DNA of 64,000 nucleotides from Deltaproteobacteria bacterium (GTDB lineage Bacteria; Myxococcota_A; UBA796; GCA-2862545). A program made the position numbers and the translations under genes. Below the pieces are notes generated by a model. It ran no database searches. It had not been told where the DNA came from and was given only the letters and a program-made list of their open reading frames with translations. Location of the stretch: positions 248,001 to 312,000 of the forward strand of contig REDI01000050.1 of NCBI GenBank assembly GCA_007693595.1, read 5' to 3'. Below, one piece after another: positions 1 through 8,127 of this stretch; position 1 is the stretch's first letter; the number at the start of each line of letters is the position of its first letter.

Positions 1-1230
1 GATTTTGCACAGGCCGTGCTCGACGCTGGGCTGGTGTGGATCGGCCCTCCCCCTTCGGCGATCCGGGCCATGGGAAGCAAGACCGCCGCGCGCCAGACCA
101 TGTCAAAGGCTGGGGTGCCGGTCGTTCCTGGCACGGTCGAGGCCTTGGCTGACCCCGACGAGGCGATGAAGATCGCCCACGAGATCGGGTTTCCTATCAT
201 GCTCAAGGCGGCCGCTGGCGGCGGGGGCAAGGGCATGAGGCGGGTCGATCGCCCCGAGGACCTCCACCACGCCCTCTCAGCGGCTCAGTCCGAAGGGGAG
301 AAGTCCTTTGGCGATGGCGCGGTCTACGTCGAGAAGCTGATCGAGCGCGGTCGTCACGTCGAGATCCAGGTACTGGCGGATGGTGCAGGTCAGGTCGTGC
401 ATCTCTTCGAGCGCGACTGTTCCATCCAGCGCAGGCATCAAAAGGTCTTCGAAGAGGCCCCCAGCCCCGTCCTCGAACCCGAGACTCGTCGCGCCATGGG
501 CGAGGTCGCCTGCGAGGCGGCGCGGGCCGTCGGCTACATCGGCGCCGGCACCTGTGAGTTTCTCCTGGCTCAGGATGGCTCGTTCTACTTCCTCGAGATG
601 AACACCCGGCTCCAGGTCGAGCACCCGATCACCGAGATGATCACCGGAGTCGACCTGGTCGGCGCGCAGCTTCGAGTCGCGGCGGGCGAGCCCTTGGGTC
701 TGCGCCAAGAGGAGCTGACCTTTCGGGGGCATGCCGTCGAGTGCCGGATCTACGCCGAGGACCCCTACAAGAACTTCATGCCTTCGCCCGGCCCCCTCAA
801 GGTCTACCGCGAGCCGTCCGGCCCCTGGGTGAGGGTCGATAGCGGCGTAGTCGAAGGCGCGGACGTCCCGATTCACTACGACCCCATGGTGGCCAAGCTC
901 GTGGTCTGGGGCGAGGATCGCGCCCAGGCCCTCGCGCGGGCAGCCAGGGCGCTCCGAACCTACAAGATTGTTGGTATCCCTACTTCAATCCCATTCTTTC
1001 TTGCGCTCTTCCAAGACCCCTCTTTCATCGAAGGGCGGTACAACACGGGCTTTTTGACTCCAGAGTGGCTCGACGAGAACCTGATCCGATCACCGGAACA
1101 GGAGAAACTCGCCACGATCGCGGCGGCGATCGCCAGCTATCACGAGCAGGCCAAATCCAGGCCGCCCCGTCGGGAGGGGCCGAGTCCTTGGGTGCAGGCG
1201 GGACGGATCACCGCCATGAGGGGGCGCTGA
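1..1230 (+). CDS. Biotin carboxylase subunit of an acyl-CoA carboxylase (5' end cut by window)
   Basis: ATP-dependent carboxylation of biotin on a carrier protein, the first half-reaction of an acetyl/propionyl/methylcrotonyl-CoA carboxylase in the cytoplasm. The reading frame is open from base 1; about 100 N-terminal residues (the Rossmann-like start) lie outside the window. Visible are the ATP-grasp glycine loop AAAGGGGKGMR, the RDCSIQRRHQKVFEEAPSP segment, the catalytic [14 protein letters not shown] segment and the C-terminal FMPSPG region, as in the family. One base separates it from the biotin carrier gene, so they are surely one operon. Which acyl-CoA is used cannot be told because the carboxyltransferase must lie upstream. 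Confidence 0.95.
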   Translation, partial: DFAQAVLDAGLVWIGPPPSAIRAMGSKTAARQTMSKAGVPVVPGTVEALADPDEAMKIAHEIGFPIMLKAAAGGGGKGMRRVDRPEDLHHALSAAQSEGEKSFGDGAVYVEKLIERGRHVEIQVLADGAGQVVHLFERDCSIQRRHQKVFEEAPSPVLEPETRRAMGEVACEAARAVGYIGAGTCEFLLAQDGSFYFLEMNTRLQVEHPITEMITGVDLVGAQLRVAAGEPLGLRQEELTFRGHAVECRIYAEDPYKNFMPSPGPLKVYREPSGPWVRVDSGVVEGADVPIHYDPMVAKLVVWGEDRAQALARAARALRTYKIVGIPTSIPFFLALFQDPSFIEGRYNTGFLTPEWLDENLIRSPEQEKLATIAAAIASYHEQAKSRPPRREGPSPWVQAGRITAMRGR

Positions 1231-1231
1231 G

Positions 1232-1735
1232 ATGGAGCTCTTGATCACGCTCGAAGGGACCACCACTGCGGTCGAGGTCACGCCGGTAGACGAAGGGCGC
1301 TACCGGATCGCTCTCGAAGGCGCAGAGCCCATCGAGGTCGAAGCCGAGGAGCTGTCGCGGGGCGAGTGGTCCTTGCGGGTCCAGCAGGAACGCGCGGTGG
1401 TCGGGGCGCTGGCGAGCCGTGGCGAGGTGGCGGTTCAGGTCGCGGGTCGCGGCATGGCGGGGACCGCCCTCGATGCGCGCCGGGCCGCGCTGCGCTTGGG
1501 GGGAGCTGGAGGGCTCGGCGATGTCTCGACCCAGATGCCTGGCGTCGTCGTTCGGCTTCTCTGTACCGAAGGCGCGGAGGTGGTCGAAGGCCAGCCCGTC
1601 ATCGTCGTCGAGGCCATGAAGATGGAGAACGAGCTCAAGGCGCCGGTCAGCGGTGTGGTCCGGGCGATCCATGTGACGTCGGGCCAGGCGGTCGAGAGCG
1701 GGGCCTTACTGATCCATATCGAACCCTCTTCCTGA
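1232..1735 (+). CDS. Biotin carboxyl carrier protein of the acyl-CoA carboxylase
   Basis: 167-residue carrier that moves carboxybiotin between the biotin carboxylase and the carboxyltransferase. The C-terminal 70 residues form a biotinyl/lipoyl domain with the canonical EAMKMENEL motif, whose Lys is the biotinylation site. The N-terminal 90 residues resemble the linker region found in the alpha chains of propionyl- and methylcrotonyl-CoA carboxylases, so this looks like a split version of a PCC/MCC alpha chain. The ATG lies one base after the carboxylase stop. The monofunctional biotin ligase at 15985 is the likely modifying enzyme. Confidence 0.93.
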   Translation: MELLITLEGTTTAVEVTPVDEGRYRIALEGAEPIEVEAEELSRGEWSLRVQQERAVVGALASRGEVAVQVAGRGMAGTALDARRAALRLGGAGGLGDVSTQMPGVVVRLLCTEGAEVVEGQPVIVVEAMKMENELKAPVSGVVRAIHVTSGQAVESGALLIHIEPSS

Positions 1736-1842
1736 GTCCGGCGACAGCCGAGCCTACCCCTTGACCCTGGCGGGGTCCCCTTCGACGTCGCCCGAGCGGT
1801 TAGTTACCTCTCCCTCTCAACGACCCCCTCACCAGGAGACGC

Positions 1843-2406
1843 ATGCTCGGGCTCAGCTTCGGCGAGATCCTAGTGATCGGCCTGATCGCGCTGCTGGTCG
1901 TCGGGCCCGACAACCTGCCGCAGTTCGCGCGGAGCATGGGTCGGCTGTACGGTCAGCTACGCCGCACAGCCGATGAGCTTCGCCGGAGCCTCGTCATCGA
2001 GGCCGATCGCCAGGACGCTGAGGTCCGGCTCGCAGAGCTCAAGGCACGTCGCGAGCGCGCCGAAGAGCAGCTTCGACAGGCGCAAGAAGCCAATCCTGGC
2101 GTCGAGGCCCAGCCCGATCCTCATCGGGACGAGCCCCCTGAACCGGAAGTCGATCCTGAGTACGAGGCCTTCCTCGCCGCTGCGACCGGCCCGTACGCCG
2201 CCGGTCGCTCCCTCGAAGACGTGGCGAAGGAGTGGCGCCAGGCCCCTCGCGTGACCGAGACCGACCGTCCTCCCTCGCCCCTCGACTCTGAGCCCTCCGT
2301 TCCCGAGCGACTCCCGCCGGGGATCAGCCCCCGCGAGTGGCAGGAGCTGCCTCCGCACATCAAGAGCCTCCTGCTGGAACGATCGCCGGATCAAGGGGAA
2401 CCATGA
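1843..2406 (+). CDS. tatB: Twin-arginine translocase subunit TatB
   Basis: 187 residues. One N-terminal membrane helix (residues 2-20, LGLSFGEILVIGLIALLVV) is followed by the VGPDNLPQFAR hinge and an amphipathic helix, the TatA/B fold. The long charged tail (residues 50-187, rich in E, R, P) and the adjacent tatC favour TatB over TatA. TatB and TatC together form the receptor for folded precursors with RR signal peptides. An AGGAGA ribosome site precedes the ATG. The stop overlaps the tatC start (ATGA at 2403-2406). No tatA is seen in the window. Confidence 0.9.
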   Translation: MLGLSFGEILVIGLIALLVVGPDNLPQFARSMGRLYGQLRRTADELRRSLVIEADRQDAEVRLAELKARRERAEEQLRQAQEANPGVEAQPDPHRDEPPEPEVDPEYEAFLAAATGPYAAGRSLEDVAKEWRQAPRVTETDRPPSPLDSEPSVPERLPPGISPREWQELPPHIKSLLLERSPDQGEP

Positions 2407-3296
2407 CGGGTGAACCGACCGATCAAGAACTCCAGGACCTCGACGAGATCGGAGCGGTCCGAATGCCGCTCCTCGAGCACCTTCGTGAGCTTCGCAACCG
2501 CGTGGTCAAGGCGCTCATCGCGGTCGGCGCAGGCTTGATCGTGGGCATGATCTTCGCCAAGGACGTGATCGATCTCGCTGTCGCACCCGTCCGCAAGATC
2601 CTTCCGGGAACGGGCGAGCCCACCCGAATGGACCTGATCTACCACGATCTCACCCAGCCCTTCACCATGCTCCCAGGGTGGAACTGGCTGAACCAGGCCC
2701 AGGCGCGGGGCGATCTCACCATCATTGGATCGCTCGAAGGCGTCTGGACCTGGCTTCGCGCCGCCTTCGTGCTCGGGGGGCTCATCGCCTTGCCCTTTGT
2801 GGCGTGGCAGATCTGGCAGTTCATCGCGCCGGGGCTCTACAAGACGGAGCGCCGGATCGTGTTGCCGCTCACCGTCGCGAGCACCGCGCTCTTTCTGATC
2901 GGGTCCGCCTTCGCCTACTTCTTCATCGTTCCCATGGCCTTTGGGTTCTTCTTGACCTTTCTCGATCTCGAGACCACCTTGTCCATCGAAGACGCGGTCC
3001 GTACGGTGCTTCGGATCACCGTCGCCTTCGGGCTCTGCTACCAGCTGCCGGTGGTCGTCTGGTTCCTCGCTCGGATCGGGCTGGTCGATCACCGCGACAT
3101 GGTGCGGTACTTTCGCTACGCCATCGTAGGCATCTTCATCGTCGCGGCCGTCGTCACCCCGCCCGACATCATCACCCAGTTCTTTCTAGGGGTTCCGTTG
3201 ATCCTACTGTACGGGGCGAGCATCGGGGTGGCCTGGCTTTCGACGACCAAGGTGCGGGAGCCGGAGGAGCTCGCGCTCTACGATGGCACGCGCTGA
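2403..3296 (+). CDS. tatC: Twin-arginine translocase subunit TatC
   Basis: 297 residues and a polytopic inner-membrane protein, the docking subunit for Tat precursors. It shows the cytoplasmic MPLLEHLRELRNRVVKAL start typical of TatC, several hydrophobic helices, the FIAPGLYKTERR loop, the LIGSAFAYFFIVPMAF segment and the TPPDIITQF motif near the end. A roughly 45-residue periplasmic insert after helix 1 (about residues 55-100) is longer than in E. coli. The start was placed at the ATG that overlaps the tatB stop by four bases, with GGGGAA upstream. It converges on the TonB-like gene with a two-base gap. Confidence 0.95.
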   Translation: MTGEPTDQELQDLDEIGAVRMPLLEHLRELRNRVVKALIAVGAGLIVGMIFAKDVIDLAVAPVRKILPGTGEPTRMDLIYHDLTQPFTMLPGWNWLNQAQARGDLTIIGSLEGVWTWLRAAFVLGGLIALPFVAWQIWQFIAPGLYKTERRIVLPLTVASTALFLIGSAFAYFFIVPMAFGFFLTFLDLETTLSIEDAVRTVLRITVAFGLCYQLPVVVWFLARIGLVDHRDMVRYFRYAIVGIFIVAAVVTPPDIITQFFLGVPLILLYGASIGVAWLSTTKVREPEELALYDGTR

Positions 3297-3298
3297 GC

Positions 3299-5110
3299 CT
3301 ATCGGGCTCCGTCGGACCTCTCGGCGCTTGTCTGGGCACGATAATGGAAGATATAGCGGTGGTACACGAACCGCATGCCGAGCTCTCTGGGGACCTTGGG
3401 TAACTTGTCGGGGATGGCGTCGAAGGCGAGCTGATCGAGGGCGTCAAAACCGCTGCGCTGGGTCAGGTGCTTGTTCTGAACTTTGCCGTTGCGCTTGACG
3501 CGGAAGATGACCGTCGTGTCGCCCTGCACGCCCATCGACCGCTCGTGGATGGGGAGGTCGGAGGCGAGCCAGTTGGCGGCGATGATCTCGTCGAGGTCCG
3601 CTCGGTAGCGTCCGAGGGGGGTGTCGGCGGTCGTGATCCGCGCGACGTGGTGCCGGGTGAGGGCCTCGTGGCGGGCCTGGTTCGAGACGGTGCCGAGGCC
3701 GGGGGCGGTCGGGGCGCCGGGGCGGGCGGCTTCGGAGGGTTGGTCGGCGTCAGGTCTTCGGGCGAGTCCAAGATCGAAGCGGAGGGCGGCCTGGTCGGGA
3801 TCCACGGGATCTTCGGTGGGCGTCGCCTCGGGGAGCTCGGTCTGGGCCTCGGCGAGGGCGGCGACGTCGGCGTCGGCGCGAGGGTCCTGGTCTTCGAGGA
3901 GGGCCACACCCTCGGTCGGGATCTCGACACCCTCCTGCGCCGTGTCTTCATGGGGTTCGGGCTCATCGGCCGGTTCGGGTTGGGGCTCTGTCGGGTCGAC
4001 CGTCTGGGGCTCCGTCGAGGGCTCGATCGGCTCGGCCTGTGGCTCGGCCGCTCGATCTTCGGGGCGCGAGACCATCGGTGCGGCAGATCGTGAGGCCGCG
4101 CTCGGGGCGGTCTCCTCCGCTCCGGGACTCGCGCGCTGTTCGGGCGCGATGGCGACCATCGCGGTCGAGGGGGACCACCACGAGGGGAGCTCGCGCAGGG
4201 GGAGGAGGCGCTGGGGCACGTCGTGGGGCGCCGAAGCTCCGGTGACCGCGAGACGAGCAGGTGAGGGGGCCCCTTCGGCGGGAGGGGGCGGGGGAGGCGC
4301 GGTCGAAGCGGGGCTTGCGCGCCTGGCTCGCTGCGCTGAGGCGCGACCCCCGCCGTGGACCGGGGGGGCCGTGGCTGGGCCGTCGGTGGGTGAGGGGCGG
4401 GCCGCGGGCTGTCCGTCCTCTTCGCCATCGCGGGGTCGGTCGACGGGCTGCCCGAAGGCGTGAGGGGCGCCGGGGCTCGTGGTCGGGACCGCCTGGGCTT
4501 GCGGCGCGAGCCGATCGCTCTGGCTCTGCTCTTGGTAGTCTTGGTCTACCGTCGAGATCACCGCAGTCTTTGGCTCCTGCTCGACGCCCTGGCTCCGGCC
4601 GGCAGCGGCGATGTAGGAGGTCCAGTCTGGCGGTGGCGCGGGAGCGGGCTCCGGCTCGGGAGGCGAGGTTGGATCGGCGGAGGGGTCTTGGGGAGTCGAG
4701 GTCTCAGGTCGGTGCGGCTCGGCCTGGAGGCGGGGCGCATCGCGGTCTCGATCGAGGGGACTCTCGACGAGGGGCTCCGGCGCTTCGGGGCGTGAGGCCC
4801 CTGCGCGTCGATCCTGCGCGTTGGGGAGCGGCTGTTGTGGATCGGTCTGCAGAACGCCGGTTGCGCCGTCGGCAGGCGCTTCGCTGAGCACTGAGCCCGG
4901 CTCCAGCTCCGCGGGAAGGGGCTCGAGGTAGGTCAGGGCCTCGGGCACGTCCTTCGGGGAGGGGGGCTTGGGGTCGAGCAGCCAAGCCACGAACACCGCA
5001 CCGTGGACCGCGGCGCTGAGGAAGATGAAGAAGCCCAAGCGCAGCCGGTGGCGCCTGGGGGCGGGCTGCGGACGACCCACCAAGCCGGCGGTGGCGCGGC
5101 AGGCGTTCAT
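3299..5110 (-). CDS. Long TonB-like energy transducer / TonB C-terminal domain protein
   Basis: About 603 residues from the chosen ATG. A single signal-anchor helix lies at about residues 22-45 (LGFFIFLSAAVHGAVFVAWLL), then a very long Pro/Glu/Ala/Thr-rich spacer, and a C-terminal domain (last 110 residues) with the TonB-like pattern: GDTTVIFRVKRNGKV, FDALDQLAFDAI and a closing beta strand. TonB family proteins span the periplasm and pass proton-motive energy to outer-membrane receptors. At 600 residues it is more than twice the length of E. coli TonB. No exbB, exbD or TonB-dependent receptor is nearby. Upstream in-frame ATGs would overlap the divergent gene and add non-hydrophobic sequence, so they were not used. 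Confidence 0.75.
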   Translation of the reverse strand: MNACRATAGLVGRPQPAPRRHRLRLGFFIFLSAAVHGAVFVAWLLDPKPPSPKDVPEALTYLEPLPAELEPGSVLSEAPADGATGVLQTDPQQPLPNAQDRRAGASRPEAPEPLVESPLDRDRDAPRLQAEPHRPETSTPQDPSADPTSPPEPEPAPAPPPDWTSYIAAAGRSQGVEQEPKTAVISTVDQDYQEQSQSDRLAPQAQAVPTTSPGAPHAFGQPVDRPRDGEEDGQPAARPSPTDGPATAPPVHGGGRASAQRARRASPASTAPPPPPPAEGAPSPARLAVTGASAPHDVPQRLLPLRELPSWWSPSTAMVAIAPEQRASPGAEETAPSAASRSAAPMVSRPEDRAAEPQAEPIEPSTEPQTVDPTEPQPEPADEPEPHEDTAQEGVEIPTEGVALLEDQDPRADADVAALAEAQTELPEATPTEDPVDPDQAALRFDLGLARRPDADQPSEAARPGAPTAPGLGTVSNQARHEALTRHHVARITTADTPLGRYRADLDEIIAANWLASDLPIHERSMGVQGDTTVIFRVKRNGKVQNKHLTQRSGFDALDQLAFDAIPDKLPKVPRELGMRFVYHRYIFHYRAQTSAERSDGAR

Positions 5111-5197
5111 GGTGAGCTGGCTTGGGTGTCGGACATCATCGGCTCTCCCCGATAACCTACCCTCCCTAGAGGCCATCGACATCCCGCAGGAGCTCAG

Positions 5198-5686
5198 ATG
5201 CCCCCCCGACCCGGTTCTCGGCTCGATCTCTACCTCGTCCCCACACAAGGGCGCACCTTACCTTCTCAAGAGGTGCTGAAGTCCGCCCTCTCCGAACAGG
5301 GGATCGACCTCGAGGGCGACGCTTCCGGGCGCCTCGTCGACGGTGGGTTCGCCTCGATCCGGCTCGACAGGCCGCCACGTCTCACCCTCTACGCCAACCG
5401 CCAAGGGGGATTTCGGGTCCGGTGTCCCGCGGGGGGACAGAACATCGTGCCCTCCTTCAACGCGGCCCTGTCGAGCTGGCGCGCGGGGGGACAGGCCACG
5501 ATCGCCGAGTGCGGGGCCTGCGGCGGGGAGCACGCGCTCTCGGAGCTCGACTTCGCTCCACCAGCCGCTCTCGGTCGAGGTGCCATCGTGCTCGTCGACG
5601 TCGGTTCGATGCGGCTCACCGCCGAAGGAGGGGCACGCTTCGAGGCGATCCTTGGCCCCTTTGTCATCGTGGGATCCAGGCGATGA
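5198..5686 (+). CDS. Unknown 162-residue cytoplasmic protein with possible zinc site
   Basis: Not recognised. It has no signal peptide or membrane helix. The centre holds three cysteines and a histidine (RCPAGG, then ECGACGGEH about 35 residues later) that could bind a metal in a ribbon-like fold. The rest is mixed alpha/beta with hydrophobic strands. AGGAG sits eight bases before the ATG. It is transcribed away from the TonB-like gene, with an 87-base gap that should hold both promoters, and is followed after 38 bases by the FG-GAP lipoprotein gene. Confidence 0.7.
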   Translation: MPPRPGSRLDLYLVPTQGRTLPSQEVLKSALSEQGIDLEGDASGRLVDGGFASIRLDRPPRLTLYANRQGGFRVRCPAGGQNIVPSFNAALSSWRAGGQATIAECGACGGEHALSELDFAPPAALGRGAIVLVDVGSMRLTAEGGARFEAILGPFVIVGSRR

Positions 5687-5724
5687 GCGCGGCGTTCGAG
5701 GTGGACTCAGGCTAGACTCCTCCC

Positions 5725-6696
5725 ATGAAGCTTCTCAGCGGCACCCTGTACGCCTCTGCCCTGCTCGCGCTGATCGCGGGCTGCCAGCGTCGAGCAGAGG
5801 ACCCAGACACGCCTCGGTTCTTCACGATTCAGCGATCCTTCGACGGCCCGAGCGGCACGGGCTTCGGCGCGGCCCTGGCCTTCGACGCGGAAGGGGAGCT
5901 GTGGATCGGGGCACCCTACGCGATCGAGGGGGGGCTCTTTCAGCGTGAGGAGCAGGTCCTCCCCGGCATGGAGGGTGCCTTTGTCGGTGCCTCGATCCTC
6001 CTCACCCCTCAGGTGCAGGTCGCTGCCCCTGGGCTCTCTCAGCTCCTCGATCCGCAGGGGAATCGGATCTGGCAAGGGGATCCCGCGCAGCGCGAGGGGC
6101 AGCGCGCGGTGTGGACCCCCGATGGGCTCGCCTCCCTCCGTCACGACGGGGTGAGCGGGGCAGGGGGCTTCGCGAGCAGCGCTCCGCTCTGGTCGCTCGC
6201 GGTGCTGAAACATCGTCGTGGTCACTCCCTCATCGCCGGACGGGTCGGAGGTGGGCTGGCCCACGCCGACGGGGTGGTGGTCGGTTCTCGAGCCTTAGGC
6301 CGTGGGCTTCATGCCTGCGATCTCACCGGAGACGGGCGCGAGGAGCTGATCGTCGGGGACCCCGTCCGTGGCTGGGTGCAGATCCATGAGGTTCGCCGAG
6401 CCCAAGATCTCGCCGACCTCTCTCTCGCTCACCCCACCGTGCGCCATGATCTCGGACGTGGAGCGGGCATGAGCTTTGCCTGCGTGGGCCGTGGCCTGCT
6501 CGTCGGAGCTCCCGATCGTCGCGGCGGAGGCGGCGTGGCCTGGCTCAGTACGCCGATGGAGCCGAGCTCCCACATCGAGTGGATCGAAGGTCTCGCGGGG
6601 ATCTACGCAGGCCATGCCCTCGCGGCGGACGGTCTGCGCGTGGCGGTTGGGGATCCGGGGGGCGATCAGGTCCATCTCCTGCAGGGCATGCCCTGA
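5725..6696 (+). CDS. FG-GAP / integrin-alpha-like repeat lipoprotein
   Basis: 323 residues. Signal peptide with lipobox LIAGC (Cys near residue 16), so probably anchored in the outer membrane. The mature part shows repeated FG-GAP blades: GTGFGAALAFDAEGELWIGAP, GDGREELIVGDP, GAGMSFACVGRGLLVGAPD, GHALAADGLRVAVGDPGGD. Such blades form a beta-propeller, often with calcium loops, and usually serve in adhesion or binding. There are about four clear repeats, fewer than a seven-bladed propeller needs, so other blades may be degenerate. No partner gene is evident. Confidence 0.75.
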   Translation: MKLLSGTLYASALLALIAGCQRRAEDPDTPRFFTIQRSFDGPSGTGFGAALAFDAEGELWIGAPYAIEGGLFQREEQVLPGMEGAFVGASILLTPQVQVAAPGLSQLLDPQGNRIWQGDPAQREGQRAVWTPDGLASLRHDGVSGAGGFASSAPLWSLAVLKHRRGHSLIAGRVGGGLAHADGVVVGSRALGRGLHACDLTGDGREELIVGDPVRGWVQIHEVRRAQDLADLSLAHPTVRHDLGRGAGMSFACVGRGLLVGAPDRRGGGGVAWLSTPMEPSSHIEWIEGLAGIYAGHALAADGLRVAVGDPGGDQVHLLQGMP

Positions 6697-6782
6697 CCTG
6701 CGAACGAGCCTCGATGGCCAGCGAGGCGGCGGTACGTTAGGCCAGCGCCGCTCGCGGTTCTCCCCGCCACCCAAGGACGCCC

Positions 6783-7202
6783 ATGCCAGCCATCCGGCAA
6801 CAGATCAGTATCGCTGCCTCCCCGCGCACCGTCTGGAGCGCGCTCACCACCCCCGAAGGGCTCACGAGCTGGTGGGTCGACGACGCCAGAGTCGACCCAC
6901 GGGTCGGGGGTCGGGTGGTGCTGACGAGCACGGACGAGCTGGGCGAGCCCCTCGAAGAGCGAGGGATCTTCTTGGACTTCTCACCCACACGGCGCATCGA
7001 GATCGCGTGGGACAAGCTCGGAGCCGCCCCCTCCAGCGCGAGCCGGGTCCAGTTCCAGCTCGCGCGGGCGGGCGGCGAGACCCGCCTCTCGGTCGTCGTC
7101 TCGGGCGGCGACAGCCTCGACGACGACGAGACCTTCGACACCCTCACTCGGGACTGGAAGGCGAGCCTCAAGGCGCTGCGCTCGAGCCTCGAGCAAGGCT
7201 GA
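6783..7202 (+). CDS. SRPBCC / AHSA1-type START-fold protein
   Basis: 139 residues. It begins with the family pattern IRQQISIAASPRTVWSALTTPEGLTSWWVDDA and continues with GGRVVL and ELAFEWDK-like strands (RIEIAWDKLG), ending in a long helix (FDTLTRDWKASLKALRSSLEQG). This is the helix-grip fold of polyketide cyclase/Aha1 C-terminal-like proteins, which bind hydrophobic ligands or act as co-chaperones. The ligand is unknown. Its stop is only three bases from the convergent LysM gene stop. Confidence 0.82.
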   Translation: MPAIRQQISIAASPRTVWSALTTPEGLTSWWVDDARVDPRVGGRVVLTSTDELGEPLEERGIFLDFSPTRRIEIAWDKLGAAPSSASRVQFQLARAGGETRLSVVVSGGDSLDDDETFDTLTRDWKASLKALRSSLEQG

Positions 7203-7205
7203 GCC

Positions 7206-7907
7206 TCACTCGGCCTCAGCGACCGTGTCGTCGATCAGAGGCACTCGAAGCTCCTGGCCGGGACGGATCCGCTCGAGATCGACGCTGGGGTTGTAGGCCT
7301 CCAGGAGCCAGACGGGGATCCCCTGGCTGTTCTTGGCAATGGACCAGGCTGACTCCCCGGTGCGGACGCGGTGAAACCCGATCCCCGACGCGCCGCCTCG
7401 CGAGGCGATGTAGTGGTTGACGCGCTGCACGCGGTGGCGCTCCCGACGCTCCTCCACCGCGGTCTGTTCCTCGGGGCTGAGCGCGATGAGGACCTCGGTC
7501 CCCACGGGATGAAGCTCGTCGAGCTCCAGAGAAGACTGATCCGCGATGTCTTCGACGGGGAGCTCGGCCCAGCGCGCGAAGTGGGTGAGGGTCTCGCCTC
7601 GGCGGAGCGAGAAGGAAGCGACGTGGGCGGGACCTTGCTCCTCGGGGTCGGCCTCGAGAAGTGGCTCGTCTTCGAGATCGGGCAGGGTGGAGGCGAAGGC
7701 GTTGTCCTCCTCGGCATCCTCCTCCTCCAGCTCCTCATCGCGGAGCGGAGGCTCAGGACGGCTTCGCGCCTCGACGCGCAAGGCCTGGGTCTCTTGGACG
7801 ATCGCCTCGGTCAGCGCGCGCTCTTCCTCGAGGCTGAGCGTGGGCTCGGGAGAGCTCGCGCAGCCGAGCGCGACGAGGGACAGGGTGATCAAGATTGGGC
7901 TTCTCAT
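7206..7907 (-). CDS. Lipoprotein with two LysM domains
   Basis: 233 residues from the ATG preceded by AGGAGG. Lipobox LVALGC gives a lipidated N-terminus. A Glu-rich linker (residues 25-95) is followed by two LysM modules (about 96-142 and 180-228: RRGETLTHFARWAELP and RTGESAWSIAKNSQGIP), separated by a basic coiled segment. LysM binds peptidoglycan glycan chains, so the protein probably links the outer membrane to the wall or recruits a wall enzyme; no catalytic domain is present. A sigma-54-like promoter lies 50 bases upstream. Confidence 0.85.
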   Translation of the reverse strand: MRSPILITLSLVALGCASSPEPTLSLEEERALTEAIVQETQALRVEARSRPEPPLRDEELEEEDAEEDNAFASTLPDLEDEPLLEADPEEQGPAHVASFSLRRGETLTHFARWAELPVEDIADQSSLELDELHPVGTEVLIALSPEEQTAVEERRERHRVQRVNHYIASRGGASGIGFHRVRTGESAWSIAKNSQGIPVWLLEAYNPSVDLERIRPGQELRVPLIDDTVAEAE

Positions 7908-7956
7908 GGGGTCCTCCTGGGTCAAGGCTCGCTTGGTGCGAACCACTTGGAGGTGT

Positions 7957-7972
7957 TGCAGGACCCGTGCCA
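7957..7972 (-). promoter_or_regulatory. Candidate sigma-54 promoter for the LysM lipoprotein gene
   Basis: On the minus strand the sequence reads TGGCACGGGTCCTGCA, matching the -24/-12 consensus TGGCAC-N5-TTGCA with one mismatch (C for the first T of the -12 element). It lies 50 bases upstream of the ATG at 7907, leaving room for a short leader. Two perfect inverted repeats lie 20-100 bases upstream, where an enhancer-binding protein could sit. Confidence 0.5.
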
Positions 7973-7990
7973 GACTGATCGTAGGCTTCT

Positions 7991-8019
7991 GCCGTTCCTT
8001 GGCTCTGATCTGGAACGGC
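7991..8019. repeat. Perfect 8-bp inverted repeat upstream of sigma-54-like promoter
   Basis: GCCGTTCC (7991-7998) and GGAACGGC (8012-8019) are perfect complements around a 13-base loop. The spot is downstream of the outer-membrane protein gene and upstream of the LysM gene. It could be a binding site for an activator or the stem of a terminator without a U-run. Confidence 0.45.
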
Positions 8020-8035
8020 TTAGATAGGAATCTGA

Positions 8036-8059
8036 GATCTACGATACGATTCGTAGATC
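8036..8059. repeat. Perfect 9-bp inverted repeat upstream of sigma-54-like promoter
   Basis: GATCTACGA (8036-8044) and TCGTAGATC (8051-8059) are perfect complements separated by six bases, within a stretch visibly richer in A+T than the surroundings. No U-run follows on the minus strand, so a regulator site is favoured over a terminator. Confidence 0.5.
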
Positions 8060-8127
8060 AATCCCGTTGCCCCCGCTTCTGTCTGCCCCTCGGTCTAGCG
8101 AAGCGACGGGACGCCGCCTGCTCCCCG

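Noticed and set aside
1763-1777. GACCC-tggcg-GGGTC hairpin as a terminator after the carboxylase operon
   Set aside because: The stem has five pairs and no U-run follows, so it is too weak to call.
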